Shown in pieces: positions 1-7,016 of a stretch of 30,371 nt of DNA (positions within the stretch are counted from its first letter, which is position 1; the number at the start of each line of letters is the position of its first letter). The notes beneath the pieces were generated by a model, which made no database searches, was not told where the DNA came from, and saw nothing but the letters and a program-made list of their open reading frames with translations. The position numbers and the translations under genes were made by a program. Origin of the DNA: a virus; the IMG/VR virus record IMGVR_UViG_3300010331_000215, positions 1-30,371 of that record; one strand, written 5' to 3'.

Positions 1-444
1 CCAAGACGTACACTAGAAAGTATTAAAAATCTTATTAAATGGTTTCCCATTATATGGAACGATAGACAATGGGATTATGGATATTTATTTGAAATTATGC
101 TTAAGAAATTAGAACTTATGGAAGATTTTTACGAGAATGGAAAAACAGTAAGTGCTGACGCAAAGATATACGCAAGTGATATTCGTGAAGCAATTAAAGA
201 ATTAAGATATATTGCAGATGGCAAGAATGAAGAAGAAGCGTTTGAACCAATGCATAAAGAATATTTAGACAAATATGGAGAATATACTTTTGATAATGTT
301 CTTAAAGAAGTTAATAGAGAAAAAACCCAAGATGAAAGAGACTCCTTTAGAATTATGGTGTCACACAGTGATGAACTATATGAAGAGCATATGGGAAGAT
401 TTTGTGAAATATTCAAAGATAGAATTAAATGGTGGTGGGATTAA
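1..444 (+). CDS. hypothetical phage protein, 5' end missing
   Basis: The reading frame is open from base 1 and stops at 442-444, so the gene begins before the window. The first in-frame ATG (97) has no ribosome binding site and the residues before it read like protein (Trp-rich, WFPIIWNDRQWDYGYLF), so 97 is probably not the start. The visible part is about 147 residues, charged, mostly helical-looking, with an aromatic N-terminal stretch and a WWWD C-terminus. I recall similar Trp/Asp-rich proteins from phages of Gram-positive bacteria, but no function is known to me. A terminator follows at once, so this gene ends its operon. Confidence 0.7.
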   Translation, partial: PRRTLESIKNLIKWFPIIWNDRQWDYGYLFEIMLKKLELMEDFYENGKTVSADAKIYASDIREAIKELRYIADGKNEEEAFEPMHKEYLDKYGEYTFDNVLKEVNREKTQDERDSFRIMVSHSDELYEEHMGRFCEIFKDRIKWWWD

Positions 445-473
445 TATAAACAAATTTAATAAGACAAAATTTT

Positions 474-505
474 AAAATAGAGCTTTTATAGGCTCTATTT
501 TATTT
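474..505 (+). terminator. intrinsic terminator after the first gene
   Basis: Perfect 10-bp stem AAAATAGAGC / GCTCTATTTT (474-483 with 492-501), 8-nt loop, then a T-rich tail. It lies 30 nt after the stop codon of the upstream gene. Its tail runs into the -35 box of the next promoter at 504. Confidence 0.85.
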
Positions 506-532
506 GAAATCTCTGGAAAAATTTGTTATAAT
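504..532 (+). promoter_or_regulatory. SigA-type promoter for the ribonucleotide reductase operon
   Basis: -35 TTGAAA (504-509), 17-nt spacer, -10 TATAAT (527-532) with an extended -10 TGT, followed by ATATATATAA. It belongs to the repeated promoter family of this window (TATAATATATnATA). Transcription should start near 539, giving a short leader of about 33 nt before the reductase gene. Confidence 0.85.
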
Positions 533-572
533 ATATATATAATTACAGAAAAAATCAAAAAGGAGAATGTTA

Positions 573-2921
573 ATGATTGAAATTTTAAAACGAAATGGTA
601 CAAGAGCCAAGTTCGAGGAAGACAAAATTATTGTCGCAATCGAAAAGTCTATGGCTGATGTCGGAAAGGTCAACAAAGAATTATCACAAAAAATTACAGC
701 ACAGATTAAATCTGAAGTAGAGTCTTCAGATTCTTTATGGACTGTTGAAGGTATTAGTGATAGAGTAGAACAACTACTGATGGAATATAAGTCTTACGCA
801 GTAGCAAAAGCATATATATTATATCGTAATGACAGAGCAAAGGAAAGGGAAGTTGATACTCCAACATATAAAAATCTTTCAAAAGAATTTTTAAACAAAT
901 ATAAGCACGCACAATCACCAATGAGCCAGTTGGGAAACTTTGTTTATTACAGGACTTACTCAAGATGGCTTCCCGAAAAACAAAGAAGAGAATTTTGGTG
1001 GGAAACATGCGCGAGAGCTGTCGATTACAACTGTAGTATTGTAGCAACATCTAAGGTCGAAGCAGAAGCATTATTTGATAATATGTTTAATCTGCGTCAG
1101 TTCTTGAGTGGAAGGACTATGTGGGTCGGCAATACAAAAGTTTCAGAATTATATCCAATGTCAAACTTTAATTGTAGCTTTGAGATAATTGAAGATATTG
1201 AATCATTTGTAGATTTATTTTATCTATTAATGTTAGGTAGTGGTGTTGGTGTTAGGATTAATAAAGATGATGTTAAAAAATTACCTTATTTTAGAAATAA
1301 CTATAAGATGATTCACAAAGATTTTGTGGCTGTTCCTAAAGCAAATCGGGCTGATCATACAAGTTTAATCTTTGATGGAGACAGTACAGTTAATATAATT
1401 ATTGGAGATAGTAAAAATGGTTGGGTAGACGCACTTAAATACTTCTTATCAATTACCACTGAAATGCAATATAAGGATGTTCGTAATATTATTATGACTT
1501 ATGATAATGTTAGACCAGCAGGAGAGAAATTGAAAACTTTCGGAGGTACCGCTTCAGGGCATAACGCTCTTAAAGATGTATTCACAAAAATTGATAATGT
1601 TATCAGTAGAAAAGGTAACCTAATTAATTGGAAAGTTAAATTAGAACCTATTGATTGTCTTGATATTTGTAATATAATTGGCGAAGGAGTTGTTGTTGGA
1701 GGCGTACGTAGAACCGCAGAAATAGCGCTCTTCGATAGCGATGATGAAATATGTATCAATGCGAAAAGTGATTTATATAAACAAATAGGAGATCAATGGG
1801 TTGTTGATAATAGCCTAGTACATAGAAGTATGAGTAATAATTCTATCTTTTATAAATCAAAACCAACAAGAGAAAAACTACATTGGTTGATGGATAAACA
1901 GAGATATTCTGGAGAACCTGGCTTTGTTAATTCAGCGGCTGCTTCTAAGAGAAGAGATAACTTTCAAGGTATTAATCCATGTGCAGAGATCTTACTTGAT
2001 AACAAAGGGATGTGTAACCTTACTACTGTTAATGTAATGAGTTTTGTTCGTGCTGATGGTACTTTGGATAGAATGGGATTATTAAAGGCACAAAAGCTTT
2101 CCGCAAGGTCTGGATATAGAATGACTTGTGTTGAATTAGAGCTTCCTAAATGGAATAATATTCAACAAAGAGATAAATTAATCGGCTGTTCCTTAACTGG
2201 TTGGCAAGATATGGTTAATGCCACTGGGTTTGATAAAGATGATGAAATATGTCTACTTAGAGACTTAAGAGAAGTTGCGGTTAGCGCAGCGGCGGAATAT
2301 GCGAAATCACTGAGAATGGAAAAACCTTTATTGGTTACTACTATCAAACCCGAAGGGACCTTGTCACAACTTCCAGTTGTGTCAAGTGGAGTTCATTACT
2401 CTCACTCTCCTTATTATATTAGAAGAATTAGAGTTAATGCTCAAGATCCTATTGTAAAAGTATGCGAAGAATTGGGATATCCAATCAAAGCAGAAGTAGG
2501 ACAAGACTATGCAACGGCAAAAACAAAAGTAGTTGAATTCCCAGTTAAGTCGCCTGAAGGAAGAACTAAATATGATGTAAGTGCTATTGAGCAATTAGAG
2601 AATTACCTAATGTTTATGGAGCATTATATTGACCATAACTGCTCTATTACAGTTCATGTAAGAGACGAAGAGTGGGAAACAGTAGAGCAGTGGATGTGGG
2701 ATAATTGGGATAATGTAGTTGCTGTAAGCTTCTTATCTCTTGATGATAGTTTTTATGAGCTATTGCCTTACGAATCAATTTCTCATGTTGAATACGATTT
2801 AATGGTAGATTCAATGAAGCCTTTCAATGCTTCATTAATTGCTAAATACGAAAAAGATGAAATTGAAATTGAGTTTAGCGAAGACCCAACATGCACAACA
2901 GGAAGCTGTCCTGTCAGATAG
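573..2921 (+). CDS. nrdJ: adenosylcobalamin-dependent ribonucleoside-triphosphate reductase (class II)
   Basis: Makes deoxyribonucleotides from ribonucleoside triphosphates using a B12-derived radical, so it needs no separate radical subunit. Numbering from the ATG at 573 (782 aa): an N-terminal ATP-cone-like segment (ILKRNGTRAKF, about 4-90) is followed by a catalytic barrel resembling the monomeric Lactobacillus leichmannii enzyme. All five functional cysteines of that enzyme have counterparts: C201 (SNFNCSFE), C470 (NPCAEI, radical Cys with N468 and E472), C481 (GMCNL) and the C-terminal shuttle pair C774/C779 (CTTGSC). An in-frame ATG at 567 is only 1 nt after AAGGAG (560-565); the ATG at 573 has a 7-nt spacer and is preferred. 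First gene of an operon with glutaredoxin and a ThyX-like gene. No cobalamin riboswitch is visible; the leader is too short for one. Confidence 0.95.
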   Translation: MIEILKRNGTRAKFEEDKIIVAIEKSMADVGKVNKELSQKITAQIKSEVESSDSLWTVEGISDRVEQLLMEYKSYAVAKAYILYRNDRAKEREVDTPTYKNLSKEFLNKYKHAQSPMSQLGNFVYYRTYSRWLPEKQRREFWWETCARAVDYNCSIVATSKVEAEALFDNMFNLRQFLSGRTMWVGNTKVSELYPMSNFNCSFEIIEDIESFVDLFYLLMLGSGVGVRINKDDVKKLPYFRNNYKMIHKDFVAVPKANRADHTSLIFDGDSTVNIIIGDSKNGWVDALKYFLSITTEMQYKDVRNIIMTYDNVRPAGEKLKTFGGTASGHNALKDVFTKIDNVISRKGNLINWKVKLEPIDCLDICNIIGEGVVVGGVRRTAEIALFDSDDEICINAKSDLYKQIGDQWVVDNSLVHRSMSNNSIFYKSKPTREKLHWLMDKQRYSGEPGFVNSAAASKRRDNFQGINPCAEILLDNKGMCNLTTVNVMSFVRADGTLDRMGLLKAQKLSARSGYRMTCVELELPKWNNIQQRDKLIGCSLTGWQDMVNATGFDKDDEICLLRDLREVAVSAAAEYAKSLRMEKPLLVTTIKPEGTLSQLPVVSSGVHYSHSPYYIRRIRVNAQDPIVKVCEELGYPIKAEVGQDYATAKTKVVEFPVKSPEGRTKYDVSAIEQLENYLMFMEHYIDHNCSITVHVRDEEWETVEQWMWDNWDNVVAVSFLSLDDSFYELLPYESISHVEYDLMVDSMKPFNASLIAKYEKDEIEIEFSEDPTCTTGSCPVR

Positions 2922-2931
2922 GAGAAAAAGA

Positions 2932-3186
2932 ATGGAAGATAGACAAGTAGTTATATATAGTGGTCCTGGTTGCGGTAGGTGTATCGCAGCCAAGGCTTAC
3001 TTTAAAAAGAATAATATAGATTATATAGATTTCGATATTAGAGAGAATGATGCGGCGATGGCCTTCTTGGCAAATAAAGGCGTTACCTCTATACCCTTTA
3101 TTATCATTGGTGATTTTGAAGCAATCGGATTTAATGAATATGCACTAGATAAGGAGCTTGGAATTAATGCTAACAAAGATAAATAA
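2932..3186 (+). CDS. glutaredoxin/NrdH-like redoxin
   Basis: Small thiol-disulfide redoxin of 84 aa, probably the electron donor that re-reduces the C-terminal cysteine pair of the upstream class II reductase. The sequence shows a thioredoxin-fold start (QVVIYSGPGCGRC), an active-site CGRC near residue 13-16, and a TSIP cis-proline loop, all typical of glutaredoxin/NrdH proteins. CGRC differs from the common CPYC or CVQC. The open frame runs further upstream inside nrdJ, but the start is the ATG at 2932: the AGGAG overlapping the nrdJ stop codon (2920-2924) is 7 nt before it. Ten bases separate it from nrdJ, so the two are probably co-translated. Confidence 0.9.
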   Translation: MEDRQVVIYSGPGCGRCIAAKAYFKKNNIDYIDFDIRENDAAMAFLANKGVTSIPFIIIGDFEAIGFNEYALDKELGINANKDK

Positions 3187-3763
3187 AATAGAGAACGATT
3201 GGAAAGACGCTAAAAACAAATGTAGAACTACTGTAAACAAAGAACATACAGAAAATGAACCTTCAAGTCAATTCAAAACTTCTCTTTTGATTTCAGAGCA
3301 TAGTCCTGCTCGATTAATAAAAGTTAATTGGATGTGGGATGGGATTAAATCCTGGATTGCAACTCACTGGTCTAGACATAAATGGGAATGTTTTATAAGC
3401 ACTCGAAGAAGTGATAGAATCGGTTTTGATAGAGCTGCTCTATCTCAAGATGAATTAGTTACTTTCGAGGGTGAAGCCAATGCTCAACACTTAATTGACA
3501 GTTGGCGCAAGAGACTTTGTTTTCAAGCATCTAAAGAAACAAGAGAGTACGCAGAAGACTTCAAAATAGAATTATATGATTTCGAACCAGAGTTATCAAA
3601 TGTGTTAGTACCAAGTTGTGTTTATCGATGCGGCTGTCCGGAATTTGAAGAATGCGGTTTTTGGAAAAAATTTAATAAGTTTTTAGAGCGTGGCGAAGAT
3701 ATAAGTATCAAAGATAGATATAAGATATATAATGATTATTTCTATTCAAAGCAAGATAAATAA
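3167..3763 (+). CDS. ThyX-like protein (FAD-dependent thymidylate synthase family, divergent)
   Basis: About 198 aa. The segment around residues 45-90 (HSPARLIKVNWMWDG, THWSRHKWECFISTRRSDR) and a later ASKETRE helix resemble phage ThyX-family proteins, which methylate dUMP to dTMP using FAD, NADPH and methylenetetrahydrofolate. The canonical RHRx7S signature is degenerate here (RHK, then S after 5 residues, then RRSDR), so catalysis is uncertain. A Cys cluster near the C-terminus (SCVYRCGCPEFEECGF) could bind metal or be structural. Start chosen at ATG 3167: AAGGAG at 3151-3156 is 10 nt upstream, whereas a TTG at 3158 is too close. The 20-nt overlap with glutaredoxin and the position behind the reductase fit a dTTP supply role. 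Family moderately sure, activity not. Confidence 0.65.
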   Translation: MLTKINKIENDWKDAKNKCRTTVNKEHTENEPSSQFKTSLLISEHSPARLIKVNWMWDGIKSWIATHWSRHKWECFISTRRSDRIGFDRAALSQDELVTFEGEANAQHLIDSWRKRLCFQASKETREYAEDFKIELYDFEPELSNVLVPSCVYRCGCPEFEECGFWKKFNKFLERGEDISIKDRYKIYNDYFYSKQDK

Positions 3764-3893
3764 CGACTTTTCCCTCCATCGTCACCGTGCCTGGGATCAC
3801 GGGGAAAACGAAAGAGAGTTATAAAGGTTTTGATTATTAATTCGATTTTATTAAAAAAAGTATTGTTTTCCCGAAAAGGAGGAGTATATAAAT
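3764..3893 (+). ncRNA. candidate structured 5' leader with alternative pairings
   Basis: A 130-nt gap with a local GC-rich hairpin, CCGTG (3785-3789) with CACGG (3798-3802), extended by TTTTCC (3768-3773) with GGAAAA (3803-3808). The 3' arm GGGAAAAC (3802-3809) is also a perfect 8-bp partner of GTTTTCCC (3865-3872), which lies 5 nt before the AAGGAGG (3876-3882) of the next gene. The two pairings cannot coexist. In addition CCTCC (3773-3777) can pair with GGAGG of the ribosome binding site. This is the layout of a cis-acting translational switch. It matches no riboswitch class that I recognise, and no clear promoter is visible upstream, so it may be read from the nrdJ operon. Confidence 0.45.
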
Positions 3894-4103
3894 ATGAAAA
3901 AAGATGAACTAATGGATGAATACGAATTCAGAGATAAGGTTTTAAAGAGATTGTTAAACGTTGTTTCTAAAACTGACGAAGGTAAAGCATGGTTAGAAAC
4001 AGTATATAAAGATGCTCTTATTGAAGTAAAAAATGATTTAGATAGAGAAAGTATATACTTTTTTGATGGTGTATATGATGTACCCCAACGTCGAGAACAC
4101 TAA
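3894..4103 (+). CDS. small hypothetical protein
   Basis: 69 aa, highly charged and predicted helical (MKKDELMDEYEFRDKVLKRL), with a C-terminal FFDGVYDVPQRREH. No family recognised. The ribosome binding site AAGGAGGAG (3876-3884) sits about 11 nt before the ATG and just after the alternative-pairing leader, so translation may be regulated by that RNA. A strong terminator follows, making this the last gene before a new transcription unit. Confidence 0.7.
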   Translation: MKKDELMDEYEFRDKVLKRLLNVVSKTDEGKAWLETVYKDALIEVKNDLDRESIYFFDGVYDVPQRREH

Positions 4104-4105
4104 AT

Positions 4106-4134
4106 GGAAGGCTTATATAGCCTTCCTTTTTTTT
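4106..4134 (+). terminator. intrinsic terminator
   Basis: Perfect stem GGAAGGC / GCCTTCC (4106-4112 with 4120-4126), loop TTATATA, then eight T. The last two T are also the first bases of the -35 box of the promoter at 4133. Confidence 0.95.
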
Positions 4135-4161
4135 GACTCTTACATAAAAAAATGATATAAT
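4133..4161 (+). promoter_or_regulatory. SigA-type promoter for the small-gene operon at 4193
   Basis: -35 TTGACT (4133-4138), 17-nt spacer, extended -10 TGA-TATAAT (4156-4161), followed by ATATTATAAG. The -35 overlaps the T tract of the preceding terminator. Confidence 0.9.
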
Positions 4162-4192
4162 ATATTATAAGATATAGAAGGAGGAAATAATA

Positions 4193-4414
4193 TTGGATAA
4201 CAAAATATCGCAGTATGTAATAAGAGCTTATTTTGAAAATGTGGAAGGAAGTTGTTTAGAACAGGAATTACAGGTTTTTGATCCCTCTGAGGCAATTGCA
4301 GAAGCTAAACGTCTTAAAACGCTTGTTGAAATACAGGCTGTTATGGTTGTAGAAAAAGCACAAGGATATATGGATAGAATAATTTATGAATTTGAAAGGC
4401 ATGGTTTGAAATGA
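4193..4414 (+). CDS. small hypothetical protein, TTG start
   Basis: 73 aa. Start codon is TTG at 4193, decided by AAGGAGG (4178-4184) 8 nt upstream; there is no nearby ATG. The composition (beta-strand-like N-terminus, then FDPSEAIAEAKRLKTL and a C-terminal helix) suggests a compact alpha/beta fold. No family recognised. It is first in an operon of three small genes; its stop codon overlaps the next start as ATGA. Confidence 0.75.
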   Translation: MDNKISQYVIRAYFENVEGSCLEQELQVFDPSEAIAEAKRLKTLVEIQAVMVVEKAQGYMDRIIYEFERHGLK

Positions 4415-4575
4415 GTGAGTATATTATGAAAAGAACTGATATTTTATGCCCCGAATGTTTTAAGGGAAAATTGATGCACGAAAAAGAAAAGGATTTGTAT
4501 TGTGACCAATGCGGCACTGAGTTTGTTTATACAGATGAAAATACAAAAACTTTTAGATACAAAGATGAGGAGTAA
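4411..4575 (+). CDS. small zinc-ribbon protein
   Basis: 54 aa. The ATG at 4411 overlaps the stop of the preceding gene (ATGA), so translation is probably coupled. Two knuckles, CPEC (residues 13-16) and CDQC (31-34), 14 residues apart, form a typical four-cysteine zinc ribbon; the rest is short beta-like sequence ending in acidic residues. Such stand-alone ribbons often bind nucleic acid or act as adaptors, but a role cannot be assigned. An alternative start at the ATG 4426 would give 49 aa. Confidence 0.75.
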   Translation: MSEYIMKRTDILCPECFKGKLMHEKEKDLYCDQCGTEFVYTDENTKTFRYKDEE

Positions 4576-4580
4576 ATTAT

Positions 4581-4961
4581 ATGTTATGTGATGATTGTAC
4601 TAAAAGAATAGTATGTAAATTTAAAGAAGATTGTAATATTTATGAAAGAGGTCTTAACTCAAATTCACCTATAGGTAGAATATTTGGTTCAAAGCCTTAT
4701 TGTGAACAAAAAGAAACGAAACCAACTTATCATGTGAGTGGACCAGTTACATATCCAGTAGGAGTAAGAGCTTTAGGTCCACATCAAATCGATCCTCAAG
4801 CTGGTTTTACTGGAGTTGATGAATCAATAAGTATTATAACAACAACTAATAATAGTGATGGAGAATATTCTATTCATGAGGATCACATGCCAATCCCTAA
4901 AAATATACAGGTATATAATATTAACGAAGTTACTGATAAAATCAGAAGGTCAATAAAATAA
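4581..4961 (+). CDS. hypothetical protein with Cys-rich N-terminus
   Basis: 126 aa. GAGGAG (4567-4572), overlapping the end of the previous gene, lies 8 nt before the ATG. The first 42 residues carry five cysteines (MLCDDCTKRIVCKF, EDCN, KPYCEQ), which may form a metal site. The rest is Gly/Pro/Thr-rich with low predicted structure (YHVSGPVTYPVGVRALG, then ITTTNNSDGE). No family recognised. Last gene of this small operon. Confidence 0.75.
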   Translation: MLCDDCTKRIVCKFKEDCNIYERGLNSNSPIGRIFGSKPYCEQKETKPTYHVSGPVTYPVGVRALGPHQIDPQAGFTGVDESISIITTTNNSDGEYSIHEDHMPIPKNIQVYNINEVTDKIRRSIK

Positions 4962-4969
4962 AGATATAG

Positions 4970-5003
4970 TAGAATAGGTTTTATACCTATTCTATCTTTA
5001 TTT
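4970..5003 (+). terminator. intrinsic terminator
   Basis: Stem TAGAATAGG / CCTATTCTA (4970-4978 with 4986-4994), loop TTTTATA, then TCTTTATTTT. It abuts the -35 box at 5002. Confidence 0.85.
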
Positions 5004-5030
5004 TACAACGTCTAAAAAATATGATATAAT
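5002..5030 (+). promoter_or_regulatory. SigA-type promoter for the J-domain/VWA operon
   Basis: -35 TTTACA (5002-5007), 17-nt spacer, extended -10 TGA-TATAAT (5025-5030), followed by ATATATATAG. It directly follows the terminator tail. Confidence 0.87.
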
Positions 5031-5058
5031 ATATATATAGTAAAGGAGAGGAAAATAT

Positions 5059-6075
5059 ATGAATACAGTAGCCGAAATTCTAAATGCTAAAAAATGCGGA
5101 GACCTTTTTGAAAATGATATAACAGAGATTAAAGCTGAATATAGAAGATTGGCAAAGCAATATCATCCCGATGTCTTTAAAGAGGAAATAGCTCATACTG
5201 TAATTACAAAGCTAAATCTTCTTTACACTGAGGCTTTAACTTCAATTGAAGAAGGGACTTGGAAGGCCAATAACAAAATATTCATAACATCAATCAATGG
5301 TAAAAAAATAGCTTTTAAATATTTATCAGAAAAATCATTTGAATTAGGAAAGTTTTATATAGGTAATAAACATATCATTTATCTTTTAAACAAAGAGCAT
5401 AAGAAGTTTTATGATAATGCGATATTACAAATAGGAAATCTTACTTATAAAAATGATGATATGAAAAAAGAATTTTCAAGATATTTTCCCAAAATTGAAG
5501 ATAAGTTTCAAACCGATCAATCCCAATGGTGTTTAGTATTATCTAAAACAGAAGACGAATTTCTTTTGGAAGATTTACTATTACAACAAAATGGTAAATT
5601 TAATGAAAAACACGTAGCGTGGGTTATAAGTAGATTATCAAATATCGCTTGTTATCTACAATATAAAGGAATAGTACATAATGGTATTAGTTTAAATAAC
5701 TGTTTTGTATCTCCTAAATTTCATTCAATATCTTTATTTGGTGGTTGGTGGTATGCAACAAAAGAAAAGCAAAAGATGATAGGAACACAAAAAGCAATTT
5801 TCGATTTAATGCCGTTAAAGGATAAGTATGAAAAAATTGCAAATAGCAGAACGGATTTGGAATGTATAAAGTTTATAGCGAAACAGCTATTAAATGATAA
5901 GACATTAATTAAATCAAAAGAAATGCCAATTGAATTTATAAATTGGATTAAAAAAGGCTCAAGTGATGATGCTGTTACTGAATTTAAAGAATGGAGTAAG
6001 GCATTAGATAAGGCTTGGGGCAAAAGAGTTTTTGTAATATTAGACGTTAATGCAAATGATATATATAAAATATAA
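5059..6075 (+). CDS. J-domain protein fused to a protein-kinase-like (pseudokinase) domain
   Basis: 338 aa. Residues about 1-65 form a J domain: helix II plus the HPD motif at 36-38 (QYHPDVF), which in DnaJ proteins stimulates Hsp70 ATPase. The remainder resembles a protein-kinase fold: a possible VAIK-type lysine in IAFKYL (K87), a catalytic-loop equivalent VHNGISLNN (207-214) and a DFG equivalent SLFGG (225-229). In the catalytic loop His and Asn are kept but the catalytic Asp is Gly209, and the DFG Asp is Leu226, so ordinary phosphotransfer is unlikely. Ribosome binding site AAAGGAGAGG lies about 8 nt before the ATG. It sits directly before the VWA gene. Inference: an adaptor bringing host DnaK to targets. 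The J domain is firm; the kinase-like assignment is moderate. Confidence 0.8.
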   Translation: MNTVAEILNAKKCGDLFENDITEIKAEYRRLAKQYHPDVFKEEIAHTVITKLNLLYTEALTSIEEGTWKANNKIFITSINGKKIAFKYLSEKSFELGKFYIGNKHIIYLLNKEHKKFYDNAILQIGNLTYKNDDMKKEFSRYFPKIEDKFQTDQSQWCLVLSKTEDEFLLEDLLLQQNGKFNEKHVAWVISRLSNIACYLQYKGIVHNGISLNNCFVSPKFHSISLFGGWWYATKEKQKMIGTQKAIFDLMPLKDKYEKIANSRTDLECIKFIAKQLLNDKTLIKSKEMPIEFINWIKKGSSDDAVTEFKEWSKALDKAWGKRVFVILDVNANDIYKI

Positions 6076-6093
6076 ATACTAGGAGGTATTATT

Positions 6094-6993
6094 ATGGGTG
6101 GCGGGAAATGGACTGCGGATAGTTGGTCTAGTTATTCAAAAACAACAATTGTAGGTAAAAGCTCAGCGGCTATCTACACATCAAGAGATATGAAACCAGA
6201 ATTTGATCCAAAAAATGTAGTTAGAGAAAGTTGTGATAGTGTAGAACATCCATTAAGTACTCCTATTATCATTGGGTTGGATGTAACTGGTAGCATGAGT
6301 AGAATTCTAGAAGTTATGGCAGAGAAATTGGGGGATCTAATTGCTCAAATTTATGATAGAGAGCCAGTAACAGACCCTCAGGTTATGTTTGCGGCGATCG
6401 GTGATGCTGTATATGATAGTTGTCCACTTCAAGTTACACAATTTGAAAGCGATATTAGGATTGCTGAACAGCTAACTTCTGTATATTTTGAGCGTGGTGG
6501 TGGTGGAAATAGTTTTGAAAGCTATCCTCTTGCTTGGTATTTCGCAGCTAATTACACTAAGTGTGATAACTACGACAAAAGAGGTAAAAAAGGATTCTTA
6601 TTCACATTTGGCGACGATGGATTCCCTGCTAAATTAACAAAAGACGAACTTCAAAACATTTTTGGTAGTGATGTTGAAAGAGATGTTTCTATCGAGGAAG
6701 TTCTTGCACAGGTTAATAGACAGTATGAAGTATTCCATTTCTGTATGACCCAAGGTGGAAGTCATCTTGAAAGCGATTATATAAAATGGCAAAATATATT
6801 AGGCGAAAGAGCAATTAGAGTTAAAGACTATACTAAAATTCCCGAAATTATAGTATCTATTCTTGATACAATGAGTGGTAAAGATGCAAAAGATGTTATT
6901 GCAAGTTGGGATGGAGACACTTCAATCGCAGTAGCTGATGCCCTTAAAGGATTAACCTCAGTAAATAGAGAAAGTGAATTAGTAACATTTTAA
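6094..6993 (+). CDS. VWA (von Willebrand factor A) domain protein
   Basis: 299 aa. After a Gly/Ser/Thr-rich N-terminus (MGGGKWTADSW) comes a VWA domain with a MIDAS metal site: IIIGLDVTGSMSR, where D63, T65 and S67 form the DxTxS motif (Ser replaced by Thr at the second position). A later loop (GGGGNSFESY) and FLFTFGDDGFP are likely to complete the site. VWA domains mediate metal-dependent protein-protein contact, usually inside multi-protein complexes. No signal peptide is seen, so it is cytoplasmic. Strong AGGAGG 9 nt upstream; 18 nt after the J-domain gene, so the two are an operon. No MoxR-type AAA partner is in the window. Confidence 0.85.
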   Translation: MGGGKWTADSWSSYSKTTIVGKSSAAIYTSRDMKPEFDPKNVVRESCDSVEHPLSTPIIIGLDVTGSMSRILEVMAEKLGDLIAQIYDREPVTDPQVMFAAIGDAVYDSCPLQVTQFESDIRIAEQLTSVYFERGGGGNSFESYPLAWYFAANYTKCDNYDKRGKKGFLFTFGDDGFPAKLTKDELQNIFGSDVERDVSIEEVLAQVNRQYEVFHFCMTQGGSHLESDYIKWQNILGERAIRVKDYTKIPEIIVSILDTMSGKDAKDVIASWDGDTSIAVADALKGLTSVNRESELVTF

Positions 6994-7016
6994 ATTAAAT
7001 GGGAGGATGCGACAGT

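Noticed and set aside
3764-3893. Known riboswitch class (cobalamin for the B12 reductase, c-di-GMP, preQ1, glutamine)
   Set aside because: None of the conserved core sequences of those classes is visible, and the element lies after, not before, the reductase.
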